NCBI RefSeq assembly: GCF_902726565.1
Contig: NZ_CACVAF010000010.1
Span: 84,114-148,113 of the forward strand
Source of the DNA: Yersinia vastinensis
Lineage (GTDB): Bacteria > Pseudomonadota > Gammaproteobacteria > Enterobacterales > Enterobacteriaceae
DNA length: 64,000 nucleotides
Direction of reading: 5' to 3'
Of this stretch, positions 52,066 through 62,031 are shown piece after piece (position 1 is the stretch's first letter; the number at the start of each line of letters is the position of its first letter). Under the pieces are notes generated by a model. It had not been told where the DNA came from and did no database searches. It saw nothing but the letters and a program-made list of their open reading frames with translations. A program made the translations under genes and the position numbers.

Positions 52066-52995
52066 TTATTGCGGATTGATTGGATCCAACCAACCGTATT
52101 TATCTTCGGTTTCACCGGTGAACAAGCCGAAGAAGGCTTGCTGAATTTTGCCGGTAATCGGGCCGCGTTTACCAATACCAACCTGAATGCCATCCACGCT
52201 ACGAACTGGGGTAATTTCTGCCGCAGTACCTGACATAAACACTTCGTCAGCCAAATAGAGAGATTCACGTGACAAGACTTGCTCACGGACTTCCAGACCC
52301 ATATCTTTCGCCAATTTGATGATAGCGTCGCGCGTGATACCCGGCAGAGCAGAAGAGGTAAATGGTGGGGTGAACAGAATGCCATCTTTTACTTCAAACA
52401 GGTTTTCACCGGCACCTTCAGACAGGTAGCCATGAACATCCAGTGCAATTCCTTCCTGATAACCGTGGCGGCGTGCTTCACTGCCCACCAGCAAGGAAGA
52501 CAAATAGTTGCCCCCAGCCTTAGCCGCGGTTGGAATGGTGTTTGGCGCCACACGGTTCCATGAAGAAACCATGGCATCAATCCCTTGTTCCAGCGCTTCT
52601 GCACCCAAATAGGCACCCCATGGGAAGGCCGCAATGATGACATCCGTCTTATAGCCATCTGGCGGATTAACACCCATGCCAACATCACCAATAAACACCA
52701 ATGGGCGGATATAAGCGCTGGTCAGATTATTTTTACGCAGTGTCTCGCGGCAAGCTTCCATCAGCTCATCAACGGTCTGAGAAACCGGCATACGGTAAAT
52801 TTTGGCAGAATCATGCAAGCGCTGCATGTGTTCGCGGTGGCGGAAAACGACCGGCCCTTTATGGGATTCGTAGCAACGAACACCTTCGAAGACTGACGTG
52901 CCGTAGTGTAACGCGTGAGACATCACGTGAACTTTAGCCTCTGCCCACGGAGTCATTTCGCCGTTAAACCAAATGTAATCAGCTTTCTTCGTCAT
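52066..52995 (-). CDS. ilvE: Branched-chain amino acid aminotransferase IlvE
   Basis: A fold-type IV PLP aminotransferase of 309 residues, the E. coli length. It transfers amino groups to the keto acids of Ile, Val and Leu. The PLP lysine is in PTAAKAGGNYLSSLLVG, near residue 160. The ends YIWFNGEMTPWAEAKVHVMSHAL and FFGLFTGETEDKYGWLD are typical. I chose the ATG at 52995 (MTKKADYIW), since a 25-codon open extension upstream includes the ilvM-ilvE gap and has no homology. It follows ilvM by 22 bp. Confidence 0.97.
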   Translation of the reverse strand: MTKKADYIWFNGEMTPWAEAKVHVMSHALHYGTSVFEGVRCYESHKGPVVFRHREHMQRLHDSAKIYRMPVSQTVDELMEACRETLRKNNLTSAYIRPLVFIGDVGMGVNPPDGYKTDVIIAAFPWGAYLGAEALEQGIDAMVSSWNRVAPNTIPTAAKAGGNYLSSLLVGSEARRHGYQEGIALDVHGYLSEGAGENLFEVKDGILFTPPFTSSALPGITRDAIIKLAKDMGLEVREQVLSRESLYLADEVFMSGTAAEITPVRSVDGIQVGIGKRGPITGKIQQAFFGLFTGETEDKYGWLDPINPQ

Positions 52996-53017
52996 TCTTT
53001 TCTTTCCTTGTGGCGCA

Positions 53018-53275
53018 TCAGGCGCGTATCTGTAATGTATTAGGTTGTAGGATCTCGACGCAGGCGACATCCATAAGCTTACTCAGCTGAGAAGACAGTA
53101 AATCGACAGGTCGCCCGCTGGCAACGGTCAATTCAATATTAATATTCTCGGCATTAATCATTGGCGACATATTCATAGCACAAACCTGAAAGCCGCGGTG
53201 CCGCACAACCCGCAATACGCGCTCTAACATCTCAGGGCGGAAGCGGGCTTGGATAGAGAGTTGGTGTTGCATCAT
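53018..53275 (-). CDS. ilvM: Acetolactate synthase II small subunit IlvM
   Basis: An 85-residue ACT-domain regulatory subunit of acetohydroxyacid synthase II. The pattern [33 protein letters not shown] is the ACT fold. It overlaps the end of ilvG by 4 bp (ATGA), so the two subunits are translationally coupled. AHAS II is the valine-insensitive isozyme in enterobacteria. Confidence 0.96.
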   Translation of the reverse strand: MMQHQLSIQARFRPEMLERVLRVVRHRGFQVCAMNMSPMINAENINIELTVASGRPVDLLSSQLSKLMDVACVEILQPNTLQIRA

Positions 53276-54918
53276 GAGATTTTCTCCAGCATGGTTTCAT
53301 TACCTGCGCCTGGCGGCACTAACGGCCAAACGTTTTCGAGTTCGTCGATGGAAACCTGGAGCAGATAAGGGCCTTCGCTGTTAAACAGCGCATCCAGAGC
53401 GGCGTCGACTTGGTCTTTACGGGTGATACGTTGGCCGGGGATATTGAAAGCACTGGCCAGAGTGATGAAATCGGGGTTATCAGAAAGGTTGGTTTCACTG
53501 TAACGCCCATCAAAAAACAGTTGCTGCCACTGTCGAACCATACCTAATCGCTGGTTATCCAACAAAACGATTTTCAGCGGCAACTGTTTTCGTTTAATCG
53601 TGCCCAACTCCTGAACATTCATCATAAACGAGCCATCACCGGAGACACAGATAACCATGTCATCAGGGCGGGCCATTTGCGCACCAACGGCGGCAGGAAC
53701 GCCAAAACCCATCGTGCCCAAACCGCTTGAAGTGATGAAATTCTCAGGGCGGGTAAAGTTCATATGCTGCGCAGTCCACATCTGGTGCTGACCCACATCG
53801 GTGGTCACGACTGTCTGCGGGGTTTTGCGCTCAGAAATTTGCTTAAGCAATAATGGAGCATAAATCGCCTGACCGGGATGATCGTAACGCCAGCTATGCT
53901 GTTGTTTTAATGCCATAACCTCATCACGCCACGGCTGAATATTTAACGGCTGCTGCAGCGCGGGCAATAATACGTTCAAATCCCCCTGCAACGCGACGTG
54001 CGCCTGACGCAATTTGCCCAGCTCCGCCGGGTCGATATCCATATGGATAACTTTTGCTTTCGCAGCGAATGTATTCAGTTTCCCGGTTACGCGGTCATCA
54101 AAGCGGGCACCTACAGCAATTAATAAATCACAGCCTTGTACAGCAAAGTTCGCTGCTTTAGTGCCGTGCATGCCTAACATACCCAGATAACAAGGATGCT
54201 CACTATCGGGAGCGCCCAAACCTTTCAACGTTGCGACCGTAGGTACACCGGTTACTTCGATAAACTGGCGTAAAGCGGGAACCGCCTGCGCCATGCCGAC
54301 ACCACCACCGACATACAGCATCGGCTTTTCCGCTGTCGCCAACATATTCCAAGCTTGTTGTAACTCCGCAGCAGAATCCACCGGATGTTCTTCAACTGGC
54401 ATCAAATGCGGGGTCAACTCGCCCACAGCTAACTGAATGTCTTTTGGAATATCGATTAAAACCGGCCCAGGGCGGCCGCTGGTAGCAATAGCAAAGGCTT
54501 CAGCCATAATGCCCGGCAAAGCATCCAGTGATTCCACCAAGAAGCTGTGTTTGGTACAGGCCAGAGACAGCCCCAGAACATCAATCTCCTGAAATGCATC
54601 GGTTCCAATTAAGCCGGAACCCACCTGACCCGTGATAGCGATAACGGGCACGGAATCTAACAACGCATCAGCCAAACCGGTGATCAGATTAGTGGCTCCG
54701 GGGCCGGAAGTCGCAATGCACACCCCGACTTTACCGGTGGCACGTGCATAACCGATAGCAGCAATGGCAGCGCCCTGCTCGTGGCGGCAGAGCAAATGCT
54801 CGACACCGCCATCATACAAAGCATCGTAGACAGGCATAATCGCCCCACCCGGATAGCCGAATACCGTATCAACACCCTGTGCACGCAACGCTTGAACCAC
54901 CCACTGAGCACCATTCAT
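53272..54918 (-). CDS. ilvG: Acetolactate synthase II large subunit IlvG (intact)
   Basis: A ThDP/FAD-dependent acetohydroxyacid synthase of 548 residues. The N-terminal [14 protein letters not shown] contains the conserved region, the catalytic Glu is in [19 protein letters not shown], and the ThDP site [18 protein letters not shown] is complete. The frame is uninterrupted, unlike the frameshifted ilvG of E. coli K-12, so the valine-resistant isozyme should be functional. It is the first structural gene after the IlvL attenuator. Confidence 0.98.
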   Translation of the reverse strand: MNGAQWVVQALRAQGVDTVFGYPGGAIMPVYDALYDGGVEHLLCRHEQGAAIAAIGYARATGKVGVCIATSGPGATNLITGLADALLDSVPVIAITGQVGSGLIGTDAFQEIDVLGLSLACTKHSFLVESLDALPGIMAEAFAIATSGRPGPVLIDIPKDIQLAVGELTPHLMPVEEHPVDSAAELQQAWNMLATAEKPMLYVGGGVGMAQAVPALRQFIEVTGVPTVATLKGLGAPDSEHPCYLGMLGMHGTKAANFAVQGCDLLIAVGARFDDRVTGKLNTFAAKAKVIHMDIDPAELGKLRQAHVALQGDLNVLLPALQQPLNIQPWRDEVMALKQQHSWRYDHPGQAIYAPLLLKQISERKTPQTVVTTDVGQHQMWTAQHMNFTRPENFITSSGLGTMGFGVPAAVGAQMARPDDMVICVSGDGSFMMNVQELGTIKRKQLPLKIVLLDNQRLGMVRQWQQLFFDGRYSETNLSDNPDFITLASAFNIPGQRITRKDQVDAALDALFNSEGPYLLQVSIDELENVWPLVPPGAGNETMLEKIS

Positions 54919-55003
54919 AGTTATTTCCCCGACCTTTTGCGGAAGGAACAGAATTTTATTCTGTTGTGCATTTTATGTTCCTCGCGTCTTTTAACGTACC
55001 AAT

Positions 55004-55036
55004 AAAAAAACCCCCGGACCTTTCGGTGCGGGGGTT
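55004..55036 (-). terminator. ilv attenuator terminator
   Basis: On the minus strand AACCCCCGCACC faces GGTCCGGGGGTT across a short GAAA-type loop and is followed by T7. It lies just after the IlvL stop, the standard attenuator hairpin that forms when charged Ile, Leu and Val tRNAs are plentiful. Confidence 0.93.
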
Positions 55037-55059
55037 CTCTTGAGATTAAGGCTTGATTT

Positions 55060-55158
55060 TTATGCCTTTATTCGTCCAAGTGCTGCCCCGCACGGTGGGA
55101 TAATAATCACCACCACGCTAATTAGGACTAGGTTAATCACTTGGACAATCGCTTTCAT
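55060..55158 (-). CDS. ilvL: ilv operon leader peptide IlvL
   Basis: A 32-residue leader starting at an ATG at 55156-55158 and ending at TAA 55060-55062. It begins MKAIVQVINLVLISVVVIII and continues PPCGAALGRIKA. Sixteen of the 32 residues are Ile, Val or Leu, and the second half is nearly identical to E. coli IlvL. Ribosome stalling at these codons lets an antiterminator form, so the ilvGMEDA genes are read when branched-chain aminoacyl-tRNAs are scarce. It was too short to be listed among ordinary reading frames. Confidence 0.96.
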   Translation of the reverse strand: MKAIVQVINLVLISVVVIIIPPCGAALGRIKA

Positions 55159-55202
55159 AATTAGGTTGTTCATCTATCTAGTGTCGAACGAATGCCTACA
55201 GA

Positions 55203-55230
55203 GTTATCACAGTTATCGGTTACATGACAA
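55203..55230 (-). promoter_or_regulatory. Candidate promoter of ilvLGMEDA
   Basis: On the minus strand TTGTCA and GATAAC are spaced 16 bp apart, and the upstream stretch AATAATTTAAATAAATA looks like an UP element. It is about 45 bp before the IlvL start. The remaining 55231-55491 interval, between ilvL and comM, contains no recognisable gene. Confidence 0.45.
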
Positions 55231-55491
55231 TATTTATTTAAATTATTATTTTGTGAGCAGAGCCGCGAAATACAATAAACACATTAGTTATCAATCAGTA
55301 AAAGCCTCATCGAGAGTTTGGTCTTTTTTTTGCTCCCTGCATCGCAATGTTTGATTTTCATATCACCATTGCAACGAAACTTTTCGTGAAGTTTTGCAAA
55401 AATACTCTTTTTCAGTGCGCCGAAAAAAAACCTGAGTCACTCTATTACGACGCCCAAACTCTCAGGACGCACTACGGCGAAGGAAAGCATC

Positions 55492-57015
55492 ATGTCATTA
55501 GCCATTATTCACACCCGCGCCACATTAGGTATTCAGGCCCCCTCAGTCACGGTTGAAGTCCATATCAGCAATGGCTTGCCAGGGCTAACCTTGGTTGGAT
55601 TACCAGAGACAACGGTAAAAGAGGCTCGGGACCGCGTTCGAAGCGCACTGATCAACAGCGGTTTCACCTTTCCCGCCAAACGGATCACTGTCAGTTTAGC
55701 CCCAGCAGATTTACCCAAAGAGGGCGGTCGCTATGACCTGCCTATTGCTTTAGCGATATTGGCCGCTTCAGAGCAGATTCCTGCGGATAAATTAACGCAC
55801 TATGAGTTCTTGGGTGAATTAGCCCTATCAGGAGCACTAAGGCGGGTTAACGGCGCAATTCCGGCAGCAATTGCCAGCAACCTAGCACATCGACAATTAA
55901 TTCTGCCCGGCGCAAATAGCCATGAAATTGGGCTTATTCCACAAGGTAACAGTTGGGTCGCGGATCACTTACTCGCTGTCTGCGGATTTTTGCAAGGTGA
56001 AACTACACTTGAGAAAGGCCAATCCATTGAATATAAGACAAATTCTGATAAAAGCCTTGATCTGCAAGACATCATTGGTCAATCACAAGCGAAGCGCGCG
56101 CTAGAGATAACGGCTGCCGGTGGGCATAACTTGCTGTTACTCGGTCCACCGGGCACGGGTAAAACCATGTTAGCCAATCGATTAACCGGCTTGCTGCCCC
56201 CACTCACAGATCAAGAAGCGCTGGAGGCCGCTGCTATTAATGGCCTATTACACAGTAATGAATTACCTACTCTGTGGCGCAGTCGAGCTTTTCGTGCCCC
56301 ACATCATAGTGCCTCAATGGCCGCACTGATTGGCGGAGGCTCTATTCCCCGCCCTGGTGAAATATCACTGGCACATAATGGCGTACTTTTTCTAGACGAG
56401 TTGCCGGAATTTGAGCGCCGGGTGCTGGATTCGCTGCGTGAACCTCTTGAGTCTGGTGAAATTATCATTTCCCGTGCGGCAGCTAAAGTGCGTTTCCCGG
56501 CTAAAGTACAACTCATAGCCGCGATGAATCCCAGCCCCAGTGGTCATTATCAAGGTATCCATAACCGAACACCGCCACAACAGATACTGCGCTATCTGGC
56601 AAAACTGTCAGGCCCGTTTTTGGACAGATTCGATTTATCAATAGAAGTGCCATTACTGCCAGCTGGTATGTTAGGTACGCAAAAACATCAGGGGGAAAAT
56701 AGCGAAACCGTCAGGCAACGAGTATTACGGGCAAGAGAAAAACAACTGGGCAGAGCGGGGAAGATAAATTCAGAACTTAATAGCCAAGAAATATCCGAAT
56801 ACTGCTGTCTAGCGCCGGAGAATGCGGTATTTCTGGAGCAAGTTCTGCTGACTCTAGGGCTGTCAGTGCGTGCCTGGCACCATATTTTGAAAGTTGCGCG
56901 GACTATCGCTGATCTGGCTCTGGAAGATAATATCCAAAAAAAGCATCTTTCCGAGGCGCTAAGCTACCGTTGTATGGACCGACTGCTCTTGCAGTTGCAT
57001 AAGAGCCTAATGTGA
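55492..57015 (+). CDS. comM: ComM/YifB, Mg-chelatase-like AAA+ helicase
   Basis: A 507-residue AAA+ protein of the Mg-chelatase subgroup. An N-terminal LonC-like domain (about 1-170, from MSLAIIHTRATLGIQAPSV) precedes the ATPase domain with Walker A LLLGPPGTGKTMLANRL (about 210-226) and Walker B GVLFLDELPEFE. In naturally competent bacteria ComM is a branch-migration helicase that extends recombination of incoming DNA. Its role in enterobacteria is unclear. It is divergent from ilvL and convergent with maoP. Confidence 0.95.
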   Translation: MSLAIIHTRATLGIQAPSVTVEVHISNGLPGLTLVGLPETTVKEARDRVRSALINSGFTFPAKRITVSLAPADLPKEGGRYDLPIALAILAASEQIPADKLTHYEFLGELALSGALRRVNGAIPAAIASNLAHRQLILPGANSHEIGLIPQGNSWVADHLLAVCGFLQGETTLEKGQSIEYKTNSDKSLDLQDIIGQSQAKRALEITAAGGHNLLLLGPPGTGKTMLANRLTGLLPPLTDQEALEAAAINGLLHSNELPTLWRSRAFRAPHHSASMAALIGGGSIPRPGEISLAHNGVLFLDELPEFERRVLDSLREPLESGEIIISRAAAKVRFPAKVQLIAAMNPSPSGHYQGIHNRTPPQQILRYLAKLSGPFLDRFDLSIEVPLLPAGMLGTQKHQGENSETVRQRVLRAREKQLGRAGKINSELNSQEISEYCCLAPENAVFLEQVLLTLGLSVRAWHHILKVARTIADLALEDNIQKKHLSEALSYRCMDRLLLQLHKSLM

Positions 57016-57023
57016 AAATAGAA

Positions 57024-57080
57024 GGGGGACAAAGCCCCCTATTCTTAATACTTAAAATCATGAGGGCGCAGCTAGCGCCC
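57024..57080. terminator. Two hairpins between comM and maoP
   Basis: The first (57024-57039) has stem GGGGG/CCCCC and loop ACAAAG, followed by a short T-rich stretch ATTCTTA on the plus strand, so it likely ends comM. The second (57064-57080) is GGGCGC/GCGCCC. Both lie between convergent genes. Confidence 0.65.
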
Positions 57081-57107
57081 ATACACCATCAAGTACCAAG
57101 GGTATTA

Positions 57108-57446
57108 TTAATCGTCGCTATCGGTATAGTCTTCCACGGCATCCATCTGCGGTTTACCGCCAGACAGTGTGTGGAAACGTTTAGGACGACGAGTCCGGGT
57201 CACATATTTAGACCAGACTTTTTCCTCGGCACTGACAGGCTCACGTTCGCCGCGACAAACAGCCACAAACGAATGCTCTTCTTCCGTTGCTGGTTCGCGT
57301 TTCCCGAGATCGAGTTCATTGAAAGCATGGCCGTGGCGCTCTAGTAATTGCGCCTCTTTAATGGTGAAATCGCCGTGACGCGAGAACCCGCGAGGATAAT
57401 GTTTATTATCAAAAAAACGATTGGTCGTGATGAAGCTATCCGCCAT
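57108..57446 (-). CDS. maoP: Macrodomain Ori organisation protein MaoP (YifE)
   Basis: A 112-residue conserved enterobacterial protein that, with the cis site maoS, organises the Ori macrodomain in E. coli. Nearly the whole sequence matches E. coli MaoP, for example [20 protein letters not shown] and [14 protein letters not shown], with the acidic end EDYTDSDD. The ATG at 57446 (MADSFITT) gives the family length, so the longer frame is not used. It is divergent from hdfR. By analogy maoS should lie in the 119-bp gap, but I cannot point to it from memory. Confidence 0.95.
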   Translation of the reverse strand: MADSFITTNRFFDNKHYPRGFSRHGDFTIKEAQLLERHGHAFNELDLGKREPATEEEHSFVAVCRGEREPVSAEEKVWSKYVTRTRRPKRFHTLSGGKPQMDAVEDYTDSDD

Positions 57447-57565
57447 CTGACACGCTCCTAATTCTCTCATGGTCGTGCTGTTTATGGCGCGGAGTATTAG
57501 ATAGGCTTGACAGCGTGTAAAACAAAACATTTAAATCTTAACGACAAAAAAAATTGGAGATAGGT

Positions 57566-58447
57566 GTGGATACCGAATTACTGAAAACCTTTTTGGAGGT
57601 CAGTAGAACTCGCCACTTTGGTCGCGCAGCTGAATCTTTGTACTTAACACAGTCGGCGGTAAGTTTTCGTATCCGTCAGTTGGAAAATCAATTAGGTGCA
57701 AATTTATTCACTCGCCATCGCAATAATATTCGTCTGACCCCTGCGGGCGAAAGACTGGTGCCGTATGCCGAAACACTGATGAGCACTTGGCAGCTAGCCA
57801 AAAAAGAGGTCGTTCATTCGCTGCAACACACTGAGTTGTCTATTGGTGCAACCGCATCACTTTGGGAGGCTTACCTCACGCCTTGGTTGCAACAGTTATA
57901 TAAACAACGGGAAGCATTGCGCCTTGAGGCTCGAATTGCACTAAGGCAATCGCTGGTGAAGCAGTTGCACGAACGGCAACTGGATTTATTGATAACAACT
58001 GAACCCCCTAAAATGGACGAATTGGCCAGTTTGTTATTAGGGCATTTTTCACTGCGGTTGTTCTCATCGGTTCCCCTTGTTCTGGCAGAAAAAACTGACA
58101 GTGAAACCGAGCATAAAAATGCAAATGAAGCGCCTTATATAAAACTTGAGTGGGGGGCAGATTTCCATCAGCAAGAAAGTCGATTACTCAATAGTGAGCA
58201 AATGCCGGTACTGACCACCACTTCAGCCCATCTAACCCGCCAACTACTGGAGACTACCGGTGGCTGCGCTTTTCTACCTGAGCATTGGCAGAAAGAGTAT
58301 CCACAATTGTCTATTAATGCGGATATCCCGCCGATCGTGCGGCCACTGTATGCCGTTTGGTTGCAAAACAGTGACCAGCAAACATTGATTCGACAGCTAT
58401 TAAAAACACCAATGAATAACGCCGCTCAAAGCGCTATACAGGATTAA
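57566..58447 (+). CDS. hdfR: LysR-type regulator HdfR
   Basis: A 293-residue LysR family regulator. The start [20 protein letters not shown] and helix-turn-helix [20 protein letters not shown] are nearly identical to E. coli HdfR, which represses flhDC and activates gltBD. The start is GTG at 57566 with GGAGA 5 nt upstream. An in-frame TTG four codons earlier is less likely. It is 14 residues longer than I recall for E. coli, through a mid-protein insertion around residues 178-190 ([14 protein letters not shown]). Its end overlaps the convergent yjfF by 14 bp. Confidence 0.94.
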   Translation: MDTELLKTFLEVSRTRHFGRAAESLYLTQSAVSFRIRQLENQLGANLFTRHRNNIRLTPAGERLVPYAETLMSTWQLAKKEVVHSLQHTELSIGATASLWEAYLTPWLQQLYKQREALRLEARIALRQSLVKQLHERQLDLLITTEPPKMDELASLLLGHFSLRLFSSVPLVLAEKTDSETEHKNANEAPYIKLEWGADFHQQESRLLNSEQMPVLTTTSAHLTRQLLETTGGCAFLPEHWQKEYPQLSINADIPPIVRPLYAVWLQNSDQQTLIRQLLKTPMNNAAQSAIQD

Positions 58448-59426
58448 GTGGTGACGGCTGAGGGCGAGCACGACGATTTAAGTAAAAAGCACTCATCGCC
58501 TTCTGGATAGCAATAAAGCTAAATAACAAGATCCCGATAACAATCTTGGTCCACCATGAACTGAGTGTGCCATCAAATGTAATGTAACTCTGGATCAGGC
58601 CCTGAATCAGGACACCAAACAGAGTACCAAAGACGGTGCCGATACCACCGGTCAGCAATGTACCACCGATAACAACGGCCGCAATCGCATCTAGTTCAAC
58701 ACCACTGGCTGCCAAAGCATAGCCAGCAGAGGTGTAAAGAGAGAAAACAATCCCTGATAGTGCCGCTAAAGTGCTCGATAACATGTAGATTTTAATCGTA
58801 GTCTGTCTGACAGGAACCCCCATCAGAGCGGCTGAAACACTGTTGCCACCGATAGCATAGACGTTATGACCAAAACGGGTTCGATGTGCCAACAAAATAC
58901 CCAATGCGACAACTAAGAGCATGATGAGGGCGAGCAGGGTAAATCGCCCACCTCCGGGGACTTTCCAAGCATAATTCGCCAACGTGGCATAAAGCGGATG
59001 ATTAATCGGGATAGACTCTTCAGACACAATAAAGCTCATCCCGCGAACAAAAAACATCCCGGCAAGCGTGATAATAAAGGCTGGGAGTTTCAAAGAATCA
59101 ATAATCCAGCCCATCAGTGCGCCAAACATTGCTCCCATGACTAATACGATGGCAAAAGCATACATTGGGTGAATACCGTAGGTTCCGATTAACTTCGCTA
59201 GTAGCACGCCAGTAAAAGCGATAACTGAACCTACAGATAAATCTATACCCCCAGATAAAATAACAAAGGTCATCCCCACAGCTACAATGCCCAAGAAGGC
59301 GTTATCAGTCAGTAAATCGCACCATACCCGGGTGGACGAAAAGCTGGGGAACTGACTAAGACAAAATGCATATCCCAGAATAAAAACGGCGATAGTCATC
59401 AGCAAAGGAATATTGCGCTTTAACAT
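58434..59426 (-). CDS. yjfF: Sugar ABC transporter permease YjfF
   Basis: A 330-residue inner-membrane permease of the ribose/galactofuranose type (BPD_transp_2), with about 9-10 hydrophobic segments. The conserved [22 protein letters not shown] and the later [28 protein letters not shown] are shared with RbsC-like permeases. It is closest to E. coli YjfF, one of two permeases in the galactofuranose importer YtfQRT-YjfF. Its ATG overlaps the ytfT stop (TAATG), so the two are coupled. Confidence 0.93.
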   Translation of the reverse strand: MLKRNIPLLMTIAVFILGYAFCLSQFPSFSSTRVWCDLLTDNAFLGIVAVGMTFVILSGGIDLSVGSVIAFTGVLLAKLIGTYGIHPMYAFAIVLVMGAMFGALMGWIIDSLKLPAFIITLAGMFFVRGMSFIVSEESIPINHPLYATLANYAWKVPGGGRFTLLALIMLLVVALGILLAHRTRFGHNVYAIGGNSVSAALMGVPVRQTTIKIYMLSSTLAALSGIVFSLYTSAGYALAASGVELDAIAAVVIGGTLLTGGIGTVFGTLFGVLIQGLIQSYITFDGTLSSWWTKIVIGILLFSFIAIQKAMSAFYLNRRARPQPSPLNPV

Positions 59427-60445
59427 TATTTTCGCCTCCGGAAGATATGGCTCAATGAAATCATGGGTGACTGCACCACCAATACGGCTAATACGACGAT
59501 GGCTTTAAGAACCAGATTAAATTCAGGTTGATAACCTGAGAGTAGAATCCCTGTATTCATTCCCTGAATAATCAAAGCGCCAATCACTGAAAGTAAAAGG
59601 TTAAAGCGCCCCCCCATTAACGATGCACCACCAATGACTACGGCAAGAATGGCATCTAACTCCAGCCATAAACCTGCATTGTTAGCATCCGCCCCTCGGA
59701 TATCTGCGGTCACAATAATGCCCGCGACAGCTGCACAGATCCCACAAATCACGTACACCGCAATGAGCACCAACCGCGTACTCACACCTGCATTACGTGC
59801 AGAACGTAAGTTGATACCAACCGACTCAATAAATAGCCCCAGTGCTGTTTTACGTGTCAATAACCACACAATTATCAGCATGCCCAATGCAATAACGACC
59901 GACATCGGCATATACATCAAAGTGCTACTACCTAACTTTGCCAACCCCCCACTATCAAATGTGACAATCTGCCCTTCGGTAATCAGTTGGGCTATTCCTC
60001 GCCCCGCAACCATTAACATCAATGTGGCGACAATTGGCTGAATTTGTAATACCGCCACTAAAAAGCCATTCCATAACCCACACAGAGCACCAACAACAAG
60101 TGCAGCGACTAAGACTGTCGGTAAAGCATATCCGGCACTGGTTAGGGTCGCGGCTGTCGCTCCCGCAATAGCCATCACGGCTCCAACGGATAAATCAATG
60201 CCCCCGGTCGCAATAACCAATGTCATTCCCAATGCCAATAAAGCAACAGGAGCACCTCGGTTTAAAATATCAATGACACTGCCAAACAGCCGCCCATCCT
60301 GAATATGAATTGAGAAAAAGTGTGGGGCGACCAAACTATCAATCAGTAAAATGACTGCTAAAGCGCCAAATTGAGTGGCACCTTTCGGCAAAACCCATTT
60401 AACTTTGCGCGGCCTTTGCGTCATTGACAGACTCCTGTTTCCCAT
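59426..60445 (-). CDS. ytfT: Sugar ABC transporter permease YtfT
   Basis: A 339-residue permease partner of YjfF. The shared motif [26 protein letters not shown] and WLELDAILAVVIGGASLMGGRFNLLLS are present, with about 9-10 membrane segments. I retain the ATG at 60445 because AAGGAG lies 8 nt upstream, although an internal ATG at 60424 would also fit. It follows ytfR by 11 bp. Confidence 0.93.
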   Translation of the reverse strand: MGNRSLSMTQRPRKVKWVLPKGATQFGALAVILLIDSLVAPHFFSIHIQDGRLFGSVIDILNRGAPVALLALGMTLVIATGGIDLSVGAVMAIAGATAATLTSAGYALPTVLVAALVVGALCGLWNGFLVAVLQIQPIVATLMLMVAGRGIAQLITEGQIVTFDSGGLAKLGSSTLMYMPMSVVIALGMLIIVWLLTRKTALGLFIESVGINLRSARNAGVSTRLVLIAVYVICGICAAVAGIIVTADIRGADANNAGLWLELDAILAVVIGGASLMGGRFNLLLSVIGALIIQGMNTGILLSGYQPEFNLVLKAIVVLAVLVVQSPMISLSHIFRRRK

Positions 60446-60456
60446 GAGGTAACTCC

Positions 60457-61947
60457 TTATTGCACCGCGATCGCCTGCATAATGGCAGGAACAGAGATCT
60501 CATCGTGACCGAGTTGTGCAATATGCCGACGATCACGTAAAACAATGACGCGATCAGCATAACCTGCCAATTCCTCTAATTCGGAAGAGATGATTAACAG
60601 TGCCAACCCTTCGTCGCACAGCTTCTCAATCAGCCGAATAATCTCAGCATGGGCCCCCACATCAATACCGCGCGTTGGCTCATCTAAAATTAAAAATCGG
60701 GGTTTTGTGGCCAGCCAGCGGGCTAGTAATACTTTTTGCTGGTTTCCACCGGAGAGATACTGAATTTGCTGCTCAGGGCCAGGAGTCCGAATACCCAATT
60801 GCTGGATAAAATCTTCCGCAATTTGAGTCTGTTCACGCATAGAAATTGGCCTTAGCCACCCACGTTGGGCTTGCAGAGCCAAAATAATGTTCTCACGCAC
60901 TGTGGCGGCCCCCACAATACCATCTGTTTTGCGATCTTCTGGGCAATAGCCAAAACCTAGTTTTGATGCTTTACGTGGCGTTCTGATTTTTACCGGTTTG
61001 CCTTGTATCTGGGCCTCACCATTATCGGGAGTAGTGACACCAAAAATTAATTGCGCGGTTTCGGTTCGACCTGACCCCAATAATCCGGCAAGCCCAACTA
61101 TTTCACCGGGGGAAACCGATAAATCAAAGTTCTCAACCACACCTCGTCGACCATAATTTTTAAATTCAACCAGAGGGTTGCTCGCCGTAATATTGTGTTC
61201 ACCACGTTTAAGCAATTGTTCATCAAAGCTATGGCCCAACATCATCTGAACTAATTCAAGCCGAGGAAGCTCTGCGGTAGTTTTCGTGCCAACAAGTTTG
61301 CCATTGCGCAAGACCGTTATACGATCACTGATCCGATAAACCTGATCCAAGAAATGGGTGACGAAAACCATACCAATTCCCTGATCACGCAACTGGCGAA
61401 GAATATCCAACAACATACTGACTTCTTTAGCATCCAGACTTGCTGTCGGCTCATCAAGAATCAGTACCTTTGCTGATAAATCAACTGCTCGAGCAATGGC
61501 AACAATCTGCTGTATTGCAATGGAGAAATCGGCTAACGGCCGCTGAACATCTAATGCTAAACCGTAACCTTTTAGTAATTTTTCCGCCTGTTGGTTCATT
61601 GTTCGATGATCAATAAGCCCCCAATGCAATGGCTCGCGACCAATGAAGAGATTTGCTGCAATAGAGATATTCGGGAGTAAATTGACCTCTTGGTAGACTG
61701 TACCGATACCCATCTTTTGGGCATCAGCTGTATCAATAGGGCGAATGGCCACACCATCTAAATAAACTTCACCAGCGGACCGCTTATAGACCCCAGTTAA
61801 TGCTTTGATTAAAGTGGATTTCCCTGCGCCATTTTCTCCCAGCAAAGCCATAACCTCACCGCGATGCAGAGAAAAGTCCACAGAGTCCAATGCCTTAACA
61901 CCAGGAAATTCAACCGACAAGCCACGGACTTTTAGCAGTGTTTCCAT
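60457..61947 (-). CDS. ytfR: Sugar ABC transporter ATPase YtfR
   Basis: A 496-residue protein with two tandem ABC cassettes, typical of sugar importers of this class. The first has Walker A GENGAGKSTLIK (about 38-49) and Walker B VLILDEPTASLD. The second has a degenerate Walker A (GLLGSGRTE), signature LSGGNQQKVLLARWL and Walker B LILDEPTRGIDVG. It powers uptake through YtfT-YjfF. It lies 84 bp after ytfQ, across a stable GC-rich hairpin. Confidence 0.94.
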   Translation of the reverse strand: METLLKVRGLSVEFPGVKALDSVDFSLHRGEVMALLGENGAGKSTLIKALTGVYKRSAGEVYLDGVAIRPIDTADAQKMGIGTVYQEVNLLPNISIAANLFIGREPLHWGLIDHRTMNQQAEKLLKGYGLALDVQRPLADFSIAIQQIVAIARAVDLSAKVLILDEPTASLDAKEVSMLLDILRQLRDQGIGMVFVTHFLDQVYRISDRITVLRNGKLVGTKTTAELPRLELVQMMLGHSFDEQLLKRGEHNITASNPLVEFKNYGRRGVVENFDLSVSPGEIVGLAGLLGSGRTETAQLIFGVTTPDNGEAQIQGKPVKIRTPRKASKLGFGYCPEDRKTDGIVGAATVRENIILALQAQRGWLRPISMREQTQIAEDFIQQLGIRTPGPEQQIQYLSGGNQQKVLLARWLATKPRFLILDEPTRGIDVGAHAEIIRLIEKLCDEGLALLIISSELEELAGYADRVIVLRDRRHIAQLGHDEISVPAIMQAIAVQ

Positions 61948-62006
61948 CAGATGTACCCACGTTCAAAAACGACTCAGATATTGTCCAAATACAGGTGACG
62001 AAAGCA

Positions 62007-62024
62007 GGCGGGGCAAGCCCCGCC
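62007..62024 (-). other. GC-rich hairpin between ytfQ and ytfR
   Basis: GGCGGGG-CAAG-CCCCGCC forms a 7-bp stem with no long T tract after it. Hairpins placed after a binding-protein gene often protect its mRNA and lower expression of the following membrane genes. Confidence 0.6.
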
Positions 62025-62031
62025 CTTTGAA

